Origin: Cryptomeria japonica | Taxonomy: Eukaryota; Streptophyta; Pinopsida; Cupressales; Cupressaceae | Reading direction: 5' to 3' | Length of the DNA: 64,000 nucleotides | NCBI RefSeq assembly: GCF_030272615.1 | Contig: NC_081415.1 | Span: forward strand, 371,485,809 to 371,549,808 | Position numbers and translations under genes: made by a program | Part shown: positions 35,786 through 46,942 of the stretch, one piece after another | Numbering within the stretch: position 1 is the stretch's first letter | Layout: every line of letters starts with the position of its first letter | Notes under the pieces: generated by a model | What the model was told of the DNA's origin: nothing | The model's input: the letters and a program-made list of their open reading frames with translations, nothing else | Database searches by the model: none

Positions 35786-37819
35786 ATGGTTGAACAACAA
35801 TATGGCATGTCAGACATTGATGTCCTATATGAAGATCCCATGCAAGATCATACACAAAGTGGGCAACCTAGCGATCAAGATCAAAGTCAAAATCTTGACA
35901 TGGTTAACCAAGATGAACTTTGTTCGGAAGTGCAAACTTTCCTAGCAGATTCTTATAACCAAGAGATGATGGAAAAGTTTATTAGACACAATCCTACTGC
36001 ACTTCTGAAAACTCTCCTTGAACATGGAGTTCAACTTCCACCTAAATTTAATAGATCCGCTCTCACCCAACAACCACAAGGAGACCTCGCTCCCACACAA
36101 AGTGTTGCACCTACTATTCAAACTCAATCAATTGCAGCCCCATCAATCATCCAAGCTCAATCAATGCCACCCGTCGTACCTCCCACCGTGGTCTCCATCC
36201 CACCTTCTTCTTCCTTACCATCCATACCACTATCAAATCCAATCTCATCCATTCTCCAACAAACTTCTATACCACCTCCTTCTATTCAACCACAAATTTC
36301 TATTCCACAAACTTCCCTTCCTCCCAACAATGTCGCAAATTTTATCCGGGCTGTATTCAATCCCATCACAACAGTTGGCGGATCGCAACCAATTGTCCCT
36401 CAAACCCCAGTGACATCGATCATCACATCCCATGTTCCCACCTCCTCATCATATCAATATATTGGTGGTGGTGCACCTTCTTTGGTTCATCCAATTCTTG
36501 GGGCAAATACAATTCATCAATATCAAAGTCCACAACAAGGCCTCATCAAGGAAATTCAAGACATGAAGAATATCATCAAGGACATGAAACAAAGGACTAA
36601 TAAAAGGAAAACTTACTCATTTGAAGAGTTTTTCCCTTGTCCTTACAACCCATGTATATCAGTTGCAGCATATCCCCCAGGATTTGAGATTCCTAAATTC
36701 ACCAAGTATGAAGGCAAAGGAGACCCCCACGATCATGTTCGAGAATTCCACATCTTATGCCAAAAAGTCTCCTATAGTGACCTTTATCTTCGCAGACTCT
36801 TTCCCAAGAGTCTCACGGGAGACACCCTAGCATGGTTCTCATCTCTACCACGAGGTTCCATTGTCTCTTTTCCAGACTTGGTAGAAAAATTTGTGGCCCA
36901 CTATGCATACAACATGGATAATGATGTTTCTATGATGGACCTATGTAATACAAAACAAAGGCCCGGAGAAACCTTTGCCAATTTTCTATAAAGATGGCGA
37001 CATCTTACCAAGAAATTCTAGTGGGACATGCCAAAACAACATCAAATTGAACTATTCCAAAAGAACTTGGTGCCTAAATTTTCAAGACCTTTAATATCTC
37101 AATGTATCAAATCCTTCCAAAAATTGACAGATAAGGGCCTCGCCCTCGAATGTGTCTTGTTGGAGGAAGGAACCTTGAAACATTACCAGAAATCAACACA
37201 AAGTTCTTCCTCTTATTATAACAACAAGCCAAAATTCTGGTCCAAAAACAAAAACATGGTCAATGATGGCGTAACTGATGCAAAGTGGGTCCAAACTGTG
37301 GCCGCTCCCCCAAAATCCACCACCAATAATCATCAATTCAATAATCGAGACAATCCAAATCAATCCAAAAAACCTCACAACAATGTCTCAATCCAGGGAT
37401 GACCACCCCGATCGAATAATAGGACTCCAAGAGATTTCACTCCTCTGGCTGAGCCTATTGAAGTGGTGTTTCAAAAACTTGTCCAAGCAGGCGTAGTGGT
37501 TTTTCCAATCACTTGCCCATTTGACCCCAATCAACCTAAACTGAGATGGTATAATGAAAATGAGTATTGTGAATACCATCGTATCAAGGGACATGATACA
37601 CGAAAGTGTATGAAACTAAAGATCTACATACAAAATCTCATTGATAGAGGTGAGATTGAGATAGCAAATACAAAACCTGATAATAACAATGAAAAAATCA
37701 AAATGTACCAAGAACCCTTCCCAGAGCATGATAAAGGAAAAGACTCATCATCTAACGCAATGGGTTATGACTACGCTAATCACATAACCGGTTTTGATTT
37801 TTTTAGTAGGTCGCATTGA
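35786..37819 (+). pseudogene. Element F gag
   Basis: Start MVEQQYGMSDIDVLYED in a 401-codon frame. The N-terminal third is acidic, followed by a long Pro/Ser/Gln-rich linker (about residues 95-215). The capsid core shows FEIPKFTKYEGKGDPHDHV and SLPRGSIVSFPDLVEKFV. A TAA follows FANFL at 36991. Gag goes on through 37028-37402 (LVPKFSRPLISQCIKSF), a stop (NVSIQG stop), then 37463-37819 with the zinc motif CEYHRIKGHDTRKCMKLK. The same protein survives in decayed form at 53931-55215. Confidence 0.9.
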
Positions 37820-38822
37820 ACCTGTAGACAATCATGTTAATGTCATAACCATCCAAGGAGTCAATTCTCCTTCTTCCCAAAGCAGACCAAATCTTGCTAG
37901 GATAGTCATTCAAGGTGCCACGCCTTCCACCTTCCATTTCCAAAATGACTGCAATGCAACTACACGCCGAGGAAGAGTCACCATCCAAGGAGTTCCTCCT
38001 CGACCAAACCCCCCACCCATGTCTTCCACCTGCCGATATGACCTCCTTGATCAACTTGGGAAGACACCCGCATAGATCTCCATTTTGGAACTTCTCAAGA
38101 CCTCCCCGGTCCATAAAGAAATTTTGGAACAAGCCCTTCTCCAATCACGCGTTCCAGATAACATCAATGCCACCCAATTCCAAGCCCTCATTGGAAACCT
38201 TGTTGCCCAGCAGCACATTGTATTTAACTCCAAAGATGCTCCCGCAGATGAAGACCATAACAAATCTTTGCACATCGAAGCTCTTATCCACAAGCACAAG
38301 GTCAAACGTATCCTAATAGATGGTGGATTTGGGCTTAATCTGTGTACATACAAATTAATAAAACAATTGGGACTTTCTGAGGATCTGATAGACACATCAG
38401 GAAGGATCACAATAAAGGCATATGATGATGCAGAAAGAATTTCAAAGGGCGTGGTCACCTTACCTCTTGAAGTGGGCCCCATTACAATTGAAACCCCTTG
38501 CCAAGTACTAGATCTTGACCTCCCCTACAACATTCTCCTCAGGAGGCCATGGATTTATTCCTTGCAGGTCGTACCCTCCACCTATCACCAATGCATCAAA
38601 TTCCCCTATAACGGAAGACAGATCAATATCAAAGGTGATCCCCAACCTTTTCAATATTGTAAACTATTAGAGGGGAAGCATCTGTATCATTGCCCACTAA
38701 ATAGACCCTCGCCAACACCTCCATCTGACACATCAAATGTTGCCTCCACATCATCCCAACCAAATAATCAAATGAAGATCTTGGACAATGGCTATGGAGA
38801 ATACAAATTGGAGGACGTCTAA
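37820..38822 (+). pseudogene. Element F protease region
   Basis: A linker with repeated VTIQGV words (VNVITIQGV, RIVIQGA, RVTIQGV) ends at an in-frame TAG at 38074 (GKTPA stop ISILELL), consistent with a CAG-to-TAG change. The 245-codon frame 38085-38822 follows with VPDNINATQFQALIGNLV and the retropepsin site VKRILIDGGFGLNLCTYKLI, then LDLPYNILLRRPWIYSLQ. The DGG triplet is a normal variant in Tat proteases. Confidence 0.85.
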
Positions 38823-38898
38823 TTAATAGGCAACCTCCCTCTCTCTCCTAAGTCATTTGGCAAACCAACAAAGATAAAAAAAGGACCCAAAACCAGTC

Positions 38899-39363
38899 AT
38901 GCAATGCCAAAACATCACCTTCCAGCAATGGGGCCCACTTGATAACGAGAGCCTCAAAGCAGATATCTCTTCATGGCTGTACCGAGAAGAAGATGAAGAT
39001 CCAACAAGAATATCCAAAGAAATGTACCCAAAAGCATCTGCCATAGTTGAAAAAATGGGTTACAAAGGACACGGCCTGGGACCAGAGGAGAAAGGAAGAA
39101 AAACACCCATAAATCCTATCTCCTACAGATACAACAAAGGCTTGGGGTACACCCCGGTACCTAAGATTACTATCGCTGGTGCCCCTTCTAGTCCTTCTTC
39201 GGATATCAAAAGCGCTGATGAAGAGGAATTCCATGAAATGCCTTATGAATATGAGAAAGATATCTTCTTAGACACTTACATCAATACCATCACCCCCATA
39301 ACCCTTCCCACTTCACATGAGCTACATCTTGTCCATCTTGAACTCATTGATTGGGGCCAATAA
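38899..39363 (+). CDS. Element F G-patch-like domain
   Basis: A 154-codon open frame after the protease. It carries a G-patch motif: AIVEKMGYKGHGLGPEEKG, with the spaced aromatic and glycine residues of the family, then INPISYRYNKGLGYTP, a second glycine-rich phrase. G-patches bind nucleic acid and are found after the protease in betaretroviruses and some plant Gypsy polyproteins. It would be cut from the polyprotein. 39364-39690 continues in a broken frame with two GTGAAAACCT motifs (39548, 39611). Confidence 0.7.
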   Translation: MQCQNITFQQWGPLDNESLKADISSWLYREEDEDPTRISKEMYPKASAIVEKMGYKGHGLGPEEKGRKTPINPISYRYNKGLGYTPVPKITIAGAPSSPSSDIKSADEEEFHEMPYEYEKDIFLDTYINTITPITLPTSHELHLVHLELIDWGQ

Positions 39364-39690
39364 GACAAACCCACTTTAGATATCTGTGGTGACAATAATG
39401 CTCTCATTGCTCTCCTAACAGCGCAAAATATGGAAGATTGTAGCAGAATTGAGGGTATTCAACTACACGAAAAGGGATACTTTGGTAGTCAAGTCAATGC
39501 CCTTAGCCACAAAAAAGATAATAAAAGAAAAAGATATGATTCCCTAGGTGAAAACCTCCCTGAGGCACCTTTGGATGAATAAGAAATAAAAACAAAGGGC
39601 GTATCTTAAAGTGAAAACCTGGAAAAGGCACTTGACGATGAGGGATTTGACCTCCCTACCATTGGTTACCTTCCACAGGATAAATCAAAT

Positions 39691-40650
39691 TTGTTGATAG
39701 AAGAAACAGACAGCATCAACATGGGCACCGAGGTCATTTCAAAAAATGTGCTCATTGCCAAATCCCTCACAGAAATCAAGAAACAAGACTTCATCAACTT
39801 CTTTATAGAGGTAAAAATCAATTTTGCATGGTCCTATTCCGATATGTCGGGGTTGGACCCTGCCTTGGTGGTTCACAATCTCGCCGTCCGCCCAGATGCA
39901 GAACCTGTAAAACAAAAATTGTACAAAATGCACCCACATATTGCACTCCTGGTCAAGGCGAAACTCCAAAAGTTGTTAGACGCAGAATTTATCAAACCAA
40001 TAGATTATGTTGAATGGGTCTCCAACATTGTACCTGTCGGCAAACCTGTTGGGGGCATCCGCATCTGCACAGATTTTCAAGATCTAAATATAGCTTGTCC
40101 TAAAGATGATTTCCCGCTCCCCAATATAGACATGAAATGTTATCGCTAATGGATGGATTTTTTGGATACAACCAAATCAGGATAGCAAATGAGGATTAGC
40201 ATAAAACTGCATTCACAACACCATGGGGTACCTTTTGTTACCAGGTCATGCCTTTTGGCCTTAAAAATGTTGGAGCTACATATCAATGGGCAATGACGAC
40301 AATTTTTCATGACCTCTTGCACAAAATTATGGAGGACTACGTGGATAATCTGCTAGGAAAATCCAAGACAAGACAATAACACATCCCCATTCTAAAACAG
40401 ATCGTCGAAAGATTGGAAAAATACAAGCTGCGCCTAAATCCCAAAAAGTGTGTGTTTGGTGTCACATCGAGAAAACTACTGGGATTCATTATTTCACGCA
40501 AAGGCATCTAGGTTGATCCCGCAAAGGTAAAATCTATTATGGAAATGCCTCCGCCAAAAACTCTCAGACAACTGTGCAGTCTCTAGGGAAAACTACAGTC
40601 TGTCAGGCGTTTCATTTCACAGCTAGCAAACAAGTGCCATCCATTTGCAC
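39691..40650 (+). pseudogene. Element F reverse transcriptase, damaged
   Basis: The frame 39691-40149 has the Tat RT lead-in (FAWSYSDMSGLDPALVVHNL, LLDAEFIKPIDYVEWVSNIV, GGIRICTDFQDLNIACPKD). Near 40133 a deletion removes the usual NxDxLVDATAGHE segment and shifts frame. The other frame then gives MDGFFGYNQIRIANED, YQVMPFGLKN and the catalytic box EDYVDNLLGKS, where YVDD has become YVDN (GAT to AAT). Stops follow near 40198, 40377, 40510 and 40587. This RT cannot work. Confidence 0.9.
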
Positions 40651-40655
40651 ACCTG

Positions 40656-41774
40656 TTGCGTAAAGACACAAAATTTAAATGGGATTGCCTATGTCAAAAG
40701 GCCTTTGAGAAATTAAAAGAATATCTAGCATCACCTCCCGTATTGATGCCTCCTGCTCCTGGAAAACCCCTTATTTTGTATATATGTGCTACTATAGTGG
40801 CATTGGGGGCATTATTGGCGCAAACAGATGATCAAGGGAAGGAACACGCCATTTACTACATCAGTCAGACATTGGTAGGATATGAACTCAATTACACCCC
40901 CATTGAAAGAGCATGTTTGGCATTAGTGTTCAGCACACAGAAACTACAACACTATATGCTAAATAATAAGACAAAATTAATTGCTAAAATTGATCCACTT
41001 AAATATCTCTTGTCCAAGGCTGCTCTCACTGGCAGAACCGCCAAATGGGTCATGCTCTTAAGCAAGTTTGACATTGAATATGTGGACAGAAAGGCATTCA
41101 AGGGACAAGTCATTGCAGATCAGTTGGCTGAAGCTCCACTTTCAGGCAACCATCCTCTTCTCGCAGAATTACCAGATGAGTTCAATATGATTGTTACCAC
41201 ATCCTCCACATGGAAATTGTATTTTGATGGCTCCTACACTCAAAATGGATCGGGGGCAGGAATATTATTGGTCACACATCAAGGAGATGGCATCCCCAAA
41301 TCATACAAGATAGCCTTTGCATGTACCAATATCATAGCAAAATACGAGGCCCTCATCACATGTTTACGCTTGGCTATCCACTAGAAAATAAAGGAATTAC
41401 AAGTCTATGGCGATTTCCAACTCATCATAAAACAAGTCAATGATGAATACCAGACAAAAGATGATAAACTCCTTCCCTACCGTACCATGGTTGAAGATCT
41501 TAAGCAACATTTCATGGCAATCAAGTTTGACCAAATCCCACGAACAAACAACAGGGCTGTAGATGCAATGACCACCATTGGCTCCCTCCTTCAAATGCCA
41601 GCGCACAGTCACAAGTGTGAGTTCTTGGTCGAGCAATTGTTTATACCAGCATACGACCTACCAGAGTCTGAAATGGTGTGTGTTCTCGTTGGTCCCGAGT
41701 CCCCTTGGTACCAAGAAACCTTTGCTTTCCTCAAAGACAACACCATTCCCCCACACCTCACCAAAACCCAATAG
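40656..41774 (+). pseudogene. Element F RNase H and second (archaeal-type) RNase H
   Basis: The first RNase H (LILYICATIVALGALLAQ, YTPIERACLALVFSTQKL) lacks the canonical first Asp, as is usual when a second domain is present. The second begins WKLYFDGSYTQNGSGAGILL and continues with AKYEALITCLRLAIH, a TAG at 41383, LQVYGDFQLIIKQVNDEYQ and RTNNRAVDAM. Its four acidic positions D, E, D, D are all present. The tail to 41774 is a spacer (FAFLKDNTIPPHLTKTQ stop). Confidence 0.9.
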
Positions 41775-42962
41775 CAAACCTTCATCCGCCGATGTGCCCG
41801 TTACACCATCCTTGCGGACACCTTGTTCAGAGGGCATTTTGATGGTTCCCTCCTAAGGTGTTTAGATAAACAAGAAGTAGAATGGGCATTACGCGAAGTA
41901 CACGAGGGTATCTATGAGGCACACTCAAGTGGACTCACAGTGGCTAAAAAACTATTGAGAACAGGATACTATTGGCCTAAAATGGAAGAAAATGCATACA
42001 ATTATGTGAAGAAATGCATCCCTTGCCAGCAGCATGGCGACAACATTCATGCACCGTCACAAGAATTGTAGCCATTCATTACACCATGGCCCTTCTTGCA
42101 GTGGGGGCTCGATCTCATTGGGAAAATCTACCCTTCATCTTCCAACGGACATAAATTCATTATCACCACCACCGAATACTTCACCAAGTGGGTAGAGGCT
42201 ATCCCTCTTACTTTCACCACCAGCAAGCAAATATCCAAATTCATCCTGAACTACCTAATTTGTTGATATGGCATCCCAAAAGTTATCATCACAGATAATG
42301 GTAAACAATTTAAGAACCAGGATGTCAAAGAACTCTGCCAAAAAATCAACATCCAACACTGCTTCTCCACTCCATATTACCCCCAAGGCAATGGCCAAGC
42401 TAAGGCTTCTAATAAAACCCTAATAAAAATCCTCAAAAAGACAGTCAATGAAATAGGCCATGATTGGCACCTCCAAATCCATCCTTCATTGTGGGCCTAC
42501 TGCACCTCCATCCGCACCCCCACAAGTGCCACTCCTTATTCCCTAGTATTTGGTTCTAAAGCCATCCTTCCCCTTGAGATCGAGATCCCCTCTCTAAGGG
42601 TATCGCTGCAAAACATGCTACCAGAGGAAGAATACAGAATTGCCCGCTTACAAGAGCTAGAATTGTTAGATGAAAGGCGCCTCAAGGCCTTGAATCATCT
42701 TCGGGTATATCAAAACCGTCTGCGCATGAGTTATCATAAAAAAGTCAAAACCCAAGAATTCCAAGTTGGTGATCTTGTCCTCATGGAAAATCAAAAAAAT
42801 CTACAAGAAAGAGAAAAGAAAGGCAAGTTCGAGCCTAATTGGCTTGGACCATATGTAATCACAGCGAAATATGGATCAGGAGCTTATCAGTTGGCTACTT
42901 CTGAAGGCGATCTTTTGGATGATACAATGAATATCATGCACCTCAAAAGATTTTATGCTTAG
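41775..42962 (+). pseudogene. Element F integrase
   Basis: The zinc domain is complete: VHEGIYEAHSSG, GYYWPKMEENAY, CIPCQQHG. Stops at 42069 and 42263 (YLIC stop YGIPK, a CGA-to-TGA-type change) break the core. The core has LQWGLDLIGKI, VIITDNGKQFK and YYPQGNGQAKASNKT. The expected catalytic Glu in QAEASN is Lys (GAG to AAG). The C-terminal open frame 42489-42962 holds the GPY/F module (GKFEPNWLGPYVITAKYG) and ends NIMHLKRFYA. Confidence 0.92.
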
Positions 42963-44103
42963 TCCTCAGAAAGTCTTAAATTGTCAAAAAAAAAAAACCA
43001 AGAAAATTTTTTTTTTTAAAAATGAGAAAAAGATCCTAAAAAAATCATCACTTTGGTGAAAACCTGGCAAACAGGCACCTTATGACACAAAAAAATTAAA
43101 AAATCAGAAAAAGAAAAAAAAAAAAACAATTCGTCCATTAGTGAAAACCACTTGGTGGCGCTATGGACAAGTACCTTGGTGAAAACCTCTGTGCAGACGC
43201 CAAGATAAATAATTGGATCCACTGTCTATCATGTTGATACTACAAATCATCTGCTATCCAGCCCACCCATGTGCAACATTCCTTCTTTTCCGCCTCCCAA
43301 TAAAACATGCATATGATGATGAAGTCTTCACCTGAGTCATGAACAAGGAATGTCCCATTGAAACTGAGATTTTATGCCTCTGTGTGTAAGCTTCAAGAAG
43401 TCTTGAGAAACAATCCCAAGTCCATCCTAGTTCTACTCTTGGCAAGAGGTATCATGTGGTCGCAAGGAAGAGACTTGTTAGATTTTGTTAGATCTTTTCA
43501 TATAGGCTTGCATCTTTTGCCCTATGACTGCCACTATTTACGATTGTATGGGTTCTTCCATATCCAAGTACGTTATGATAGGTGCATATTTCATAGTATG
43601 GCATGTTTTGGATCCTTCTTGTGTAAATCGGCGACCTAGTACTAGTGTTTATCAACACTTACCTTCTCATGTACAAGAGGTATCGGTGTGTTTGAGGGTT
43701 TCCTTGCATGAACCCACAACTTTGTATTAGTGTTTCTTAATACTTGCATTGTTGTGTGCAAGAAATTCCCGTTTGTCTATAGAGTCAGTCCATGCCCTGG
43801 GTTTCTCATGGCATCCTGATTTCTATAATCAGTGGTGCAAGTCACTCAGGGCAACATCAAACTAGGTTGGCTCTCCACATTTGTTGTGCACAAAATCTCA
43901 CCATCATTCCATCAAATCCTAAACTCAATAATCCCATGGATTTCTCAATTGCCCCCATTTTCCTCTGCGGTCTTGCATCTCGTATTCTTCTTTCCAAATA
44001 CCTCACGACTACTTCATATTTGTTCCTCATCTATCCCTTCCACCTTAATTTTTCTTCCTCTATTTTTTTTTTTTTCCTCACATAATAAATTTTGATTCTG
44101 ATT
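42963..44103 (+). other. Element F 3' noncoding region
   Basis: A-rich tracts (42985-43020, 43100-43125) alternate with the phrase GTGAAAACC (43058, 43141, 43168), which also occurs at 39548 and 39611. The rest is noncoding with chance ORFs. No envelope-like ORF is seen. Confidence 0.6.
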
Positions 44104-44826
44104 CATGTCTTATATAGGATGTATCCTTCCTAAAACCAGACGCTCTGATCATGTCTTATACAGGATGAATCCTTCCTGAAACCAGACATTGTGATCTGAT
44201 CATGTCTTATACAGAATGAATCCTTCCTGAAACCAAACGTTGTGATCAGTCATGTCTTATACAGGATGTATCCTTCCTGAAACCAGACACTCCGATCATG
44301 TCTTATATAGGATGAATCCTTCCTGAAACTAGACGTCGTGATCTGATCATGTCTTATACAGGATGAATCCTTCCTGAAACCAGACGTTGTGATCAATCAT
44401 GTCTTATACAGGATGAATCCTTCCTGAAACCAGACGTTGTGATCAGTCATGTCTTATACAAGATGTATCCTTCCTGAAACCAGACACTCCAATCATGTCT
44501 TTTACAGGATGAATCCTTCCTGAAACCAGACGTTATGATCAGTCATGTCTTATATAGGATGTATCCTTCCTGAAACCAGACACTCCGATCATGTCTTATA
44601 CAGGATGAATCCTTCCTGAAACCAGACGTTGTGATCAGTCATGTCTTATACAGGATGTATCCTTCCTGAAACTAGACACTCCGATCATGTCTAATATAAG
44701 ATGAATCCTTCCTGAAACCAGATATTGTGATCAATCATGTCTTACACAGGATGAATCCTTCCTAAAACCAGACACTTTGATCATCTTTGTCTTATACAGG
44801 ATGAACTCTTCTTGAAACCAGACTGA
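44104..44826 (+). repeat. 46/50-bp alternating tandem array
   Basis: About 15 units begin CATGTCTTATACAGGATG. Their spacing alternates between 46 bp (units with GTATCC and ending CAGACACTCCGAT) and 50-51 bp (units with GAATCC and ending CAGACGTTGTGATCAGT). Starts seen: 44104, 44150, 44201, 44251, 44297, 44348, 44398, 44448, 44494, 44544, 44590, 44640, 44686, 44736. Confidence 0.92.
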
Positions 44827-44839
44827 ATCTAGATCTTAT

Positions 44840-44863
44840 CAATGCACCATGCTTGGTGAAAGG
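44840..44863 (+). repeat. 24-bp copy of B flank in front of F 3' LTR
   Basis: These 24 bases are identical to 32034-32057, the last 24 bases of element B before the F 5' LTR, including the TSD. The expected polypurine tract is absent here. Confidence 0.93.
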
Positions 44864-45973
44864 TGTAGACACTTAAAAATAATTATTTTAATTATTTTTA
44901 ATTCCTCGCATAATTAACTAATTAATTATGTTAATTCAAATTCCTCTCAATATTAATTAAATATAATTAATATTGTCACTATAGCATATGATTGATTTAT
45001 TTAATAAATCAATCCCTTTCTTTATTCTTCTAAAAAAATCAAATCCTCACAAATCTTCCTCTTAGCTAATTAATTTCAATTAATTAGTTAACCTACATGA
45101 TTCCTACAAATCATCTTCTTAATTCAATCTTCTAGAAACTCCCTAAACTCACTTAACATTATTCTTCTAATTTTTTATTCCCTCCACTCATTCTCTCTCC
45201 TAGTCAAATTCTCCTACAAATATTAATCCCACCTAACATTTCCTCTAATCTTCCTCCTAATGAGTTGTTAATGGTTAATCATCATGGTTAGCCACAAAGT
45301 CAACTCTTTTTCTTTTTCATCCAGCCACTAGCTTTAAATGCTCTTTTCCTAGGTAAATGTAAGATTTTCAAAATCACACATTCCTCTAGGCATCCCCTCT
45401 CCCAAGGAATATTTAATTCCTTTTTATTCCTCCAATCCCCATTATATCCTTTTTTGGAGAATTTTTAATTCCTCCAATGCATCTTGTGGAGTGTGGAGAT
45501 ACGAAATGCCTTTAAGGCATAATTCTTGGTCTCCACACCCTCTCTTGGACCTTGTGTGAGCTCACAAGTAAATCTTAGCCCTTCATCTCAAATTTATCCT
45601 AGCCATCCGTTTTCCTCTCCTCTTCCTATAAAATAGGGCTCCATCCCTTCATTGAAAACATCTTGAAATCTAGTAAGTTTATGCTTCCCTTTTGAGCCCA
45701 GGAAATCATCTTGGCAACTTGATCATCTCATCCTTATCATTTTTCAAATCCATTCCATTTGTGCACAACATTGGAGAGCCATCCACATCTAGCAATCAAA
45801 GGAGCACATCAAGTGGAGCATTATCAAGGGGCGCCTTCACTTCATCAAGCTCAATCCGAAGGAGAAGGTAAAATAGCAAGGTGAAATGGTCTTTTAATGA
45901 TATTTTAGCATTCTGCATGTTTATTTCGTTATGTTTTGATCATTTGACCTTCAAATCTATTTTCCCCTCTTCA
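44864..45973 (+). mobile_element. 3' LTR of element F
   Basis: 1110 bp, TG...CA, followed by TSD AAAGG. It has the same TATA box as the 5' LTR (45627-45636). Confidence 0.95.
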
Positions 45974-45978
45974 AAAGG

Positions 45979-46942
45979 TAAAGGATCCATCTCACTGAAT
46001 GGAAAGAGCAGTGTGGATGATGTCTACTGGGTATAAGGTCTCAAGAATAACCTTTTGAGTGTTGCTCAGCTAAATGACAAAGGACTCATTCCGGAGTTCA
46101 AAGGTGGAGTCTACAGTATAATTGGAAAGAGTGGTGAACTTATTGCCACCAGTAAGAAGACTAGAGGTAACTTGTTTCAATTAAATGCCAAGATTAGTCA
46201 GTGTCTGATGGCGAAGTTTGATGACAGTTGGATATGGCATAGGATAATTTGTCATACAAACTTTGATAATATTGTAAAAGCCAGTAAGATCAAGGTAGTA
46301 AGAGGATTGTCTTTTCTAAACAAACCAAAGAATTCTTTGTGCAGAGAATGCCAACTTGGGAAGATGTCTTCCTCAAATTTTAAAGGTAAGTCTTTTTCAG
46401 CAAAGAACTTACTTGATCTTGTGCACATCGATTTGTGTGGTCCAATGAAAACTAGAAGTATTCAAGGAGATAGGTATTTCATTGTTCTTACTAATGATTG
46501 CTCAAGAATGATGTGGGTCACATTCTTGAAAGACAAGTTTGAGGCATTTGGAAAGTTCAAAGCCTTTAGAGCATTGGTAGAGAAGGAAAGTGGTCAAAGG
46601 ATAAAATGCCTAAGAACTGATCAAGGAGGTGAATTCACTTCTGATGAATTCAACAAGTACTGTGAAGAGAGTGGTATCAAGAGGAAGTTGTCTTCCCCAA
46701 GGACACCACAATAGAATGGCATAGCAGAAAGGAATAACAGGACTATAGTTGAAGCGGCCAAAACAATGTTGATCCAAGGAAAGGTTGCTCACACTTTTTG
46801 GAGAGAAGCGGTGAGCACTGCAGTCTATACTATGAACTAGGTACTCATCAAGAAAGATAAAGATGAAACCCCTTATGAGTACTACGCCGAGAAGACTTCC
46901 ATTCTGAGTTATTTTAAAGTATTTGGCAGTAAGTGTTATATT
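45979..46942 (+). pseudogene. Element B integrase
   Basis: The frame resumes after F with GSISLNG and VYWV stop GLKNNLLSVAQLN. The HHCC domain shows WIWHRIICHTNFDNI and CRECQLGKM. The core has LVHIDLCGPMKTRS, CLRTDQGGEFTSDEF and NGIAERNNRT, so D, D and E are present, but TAGs interrupt TPQ/NGI (46712) and YTMN/VLI. It ends FGSKCYI at the J insertion. Confidence 0.93.

Larger units (their letters stand above)
32058..45973 (+). mobile_element. Element F: Tat-lineage Gypsy retrotransposon in B
   Basis: 13.9 kb, with 1110-bp LTRs at 32058-33167 and 44864-45973 and TSD AAAGG (32053-32057, 45974-45978). The internal order is a long leader, gag, protease, G-patch, RT, RNase H, a second archaeal-type RNase H, integrase, and a long 3' region with a tandem array. 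Two RNase H domains mark the Tat lineage. The LTRs show about 30 differences by eye, mostly transitions. RT and integrase active sites are both mutated. Confidence 0.96.

Noticed and set aside
42963-44103. Envelope-like gene after F integrase
   Set aside because: Only short ORFs with no signal peptide plus transmembrane arrangement; A-rich tracts dominate.
44104-44826. Possible CRISPR array from regular repeats
   Set aside because: The units are contiguous and show no unique spacers; this is a tandem array inside a Gypsy 3' region.
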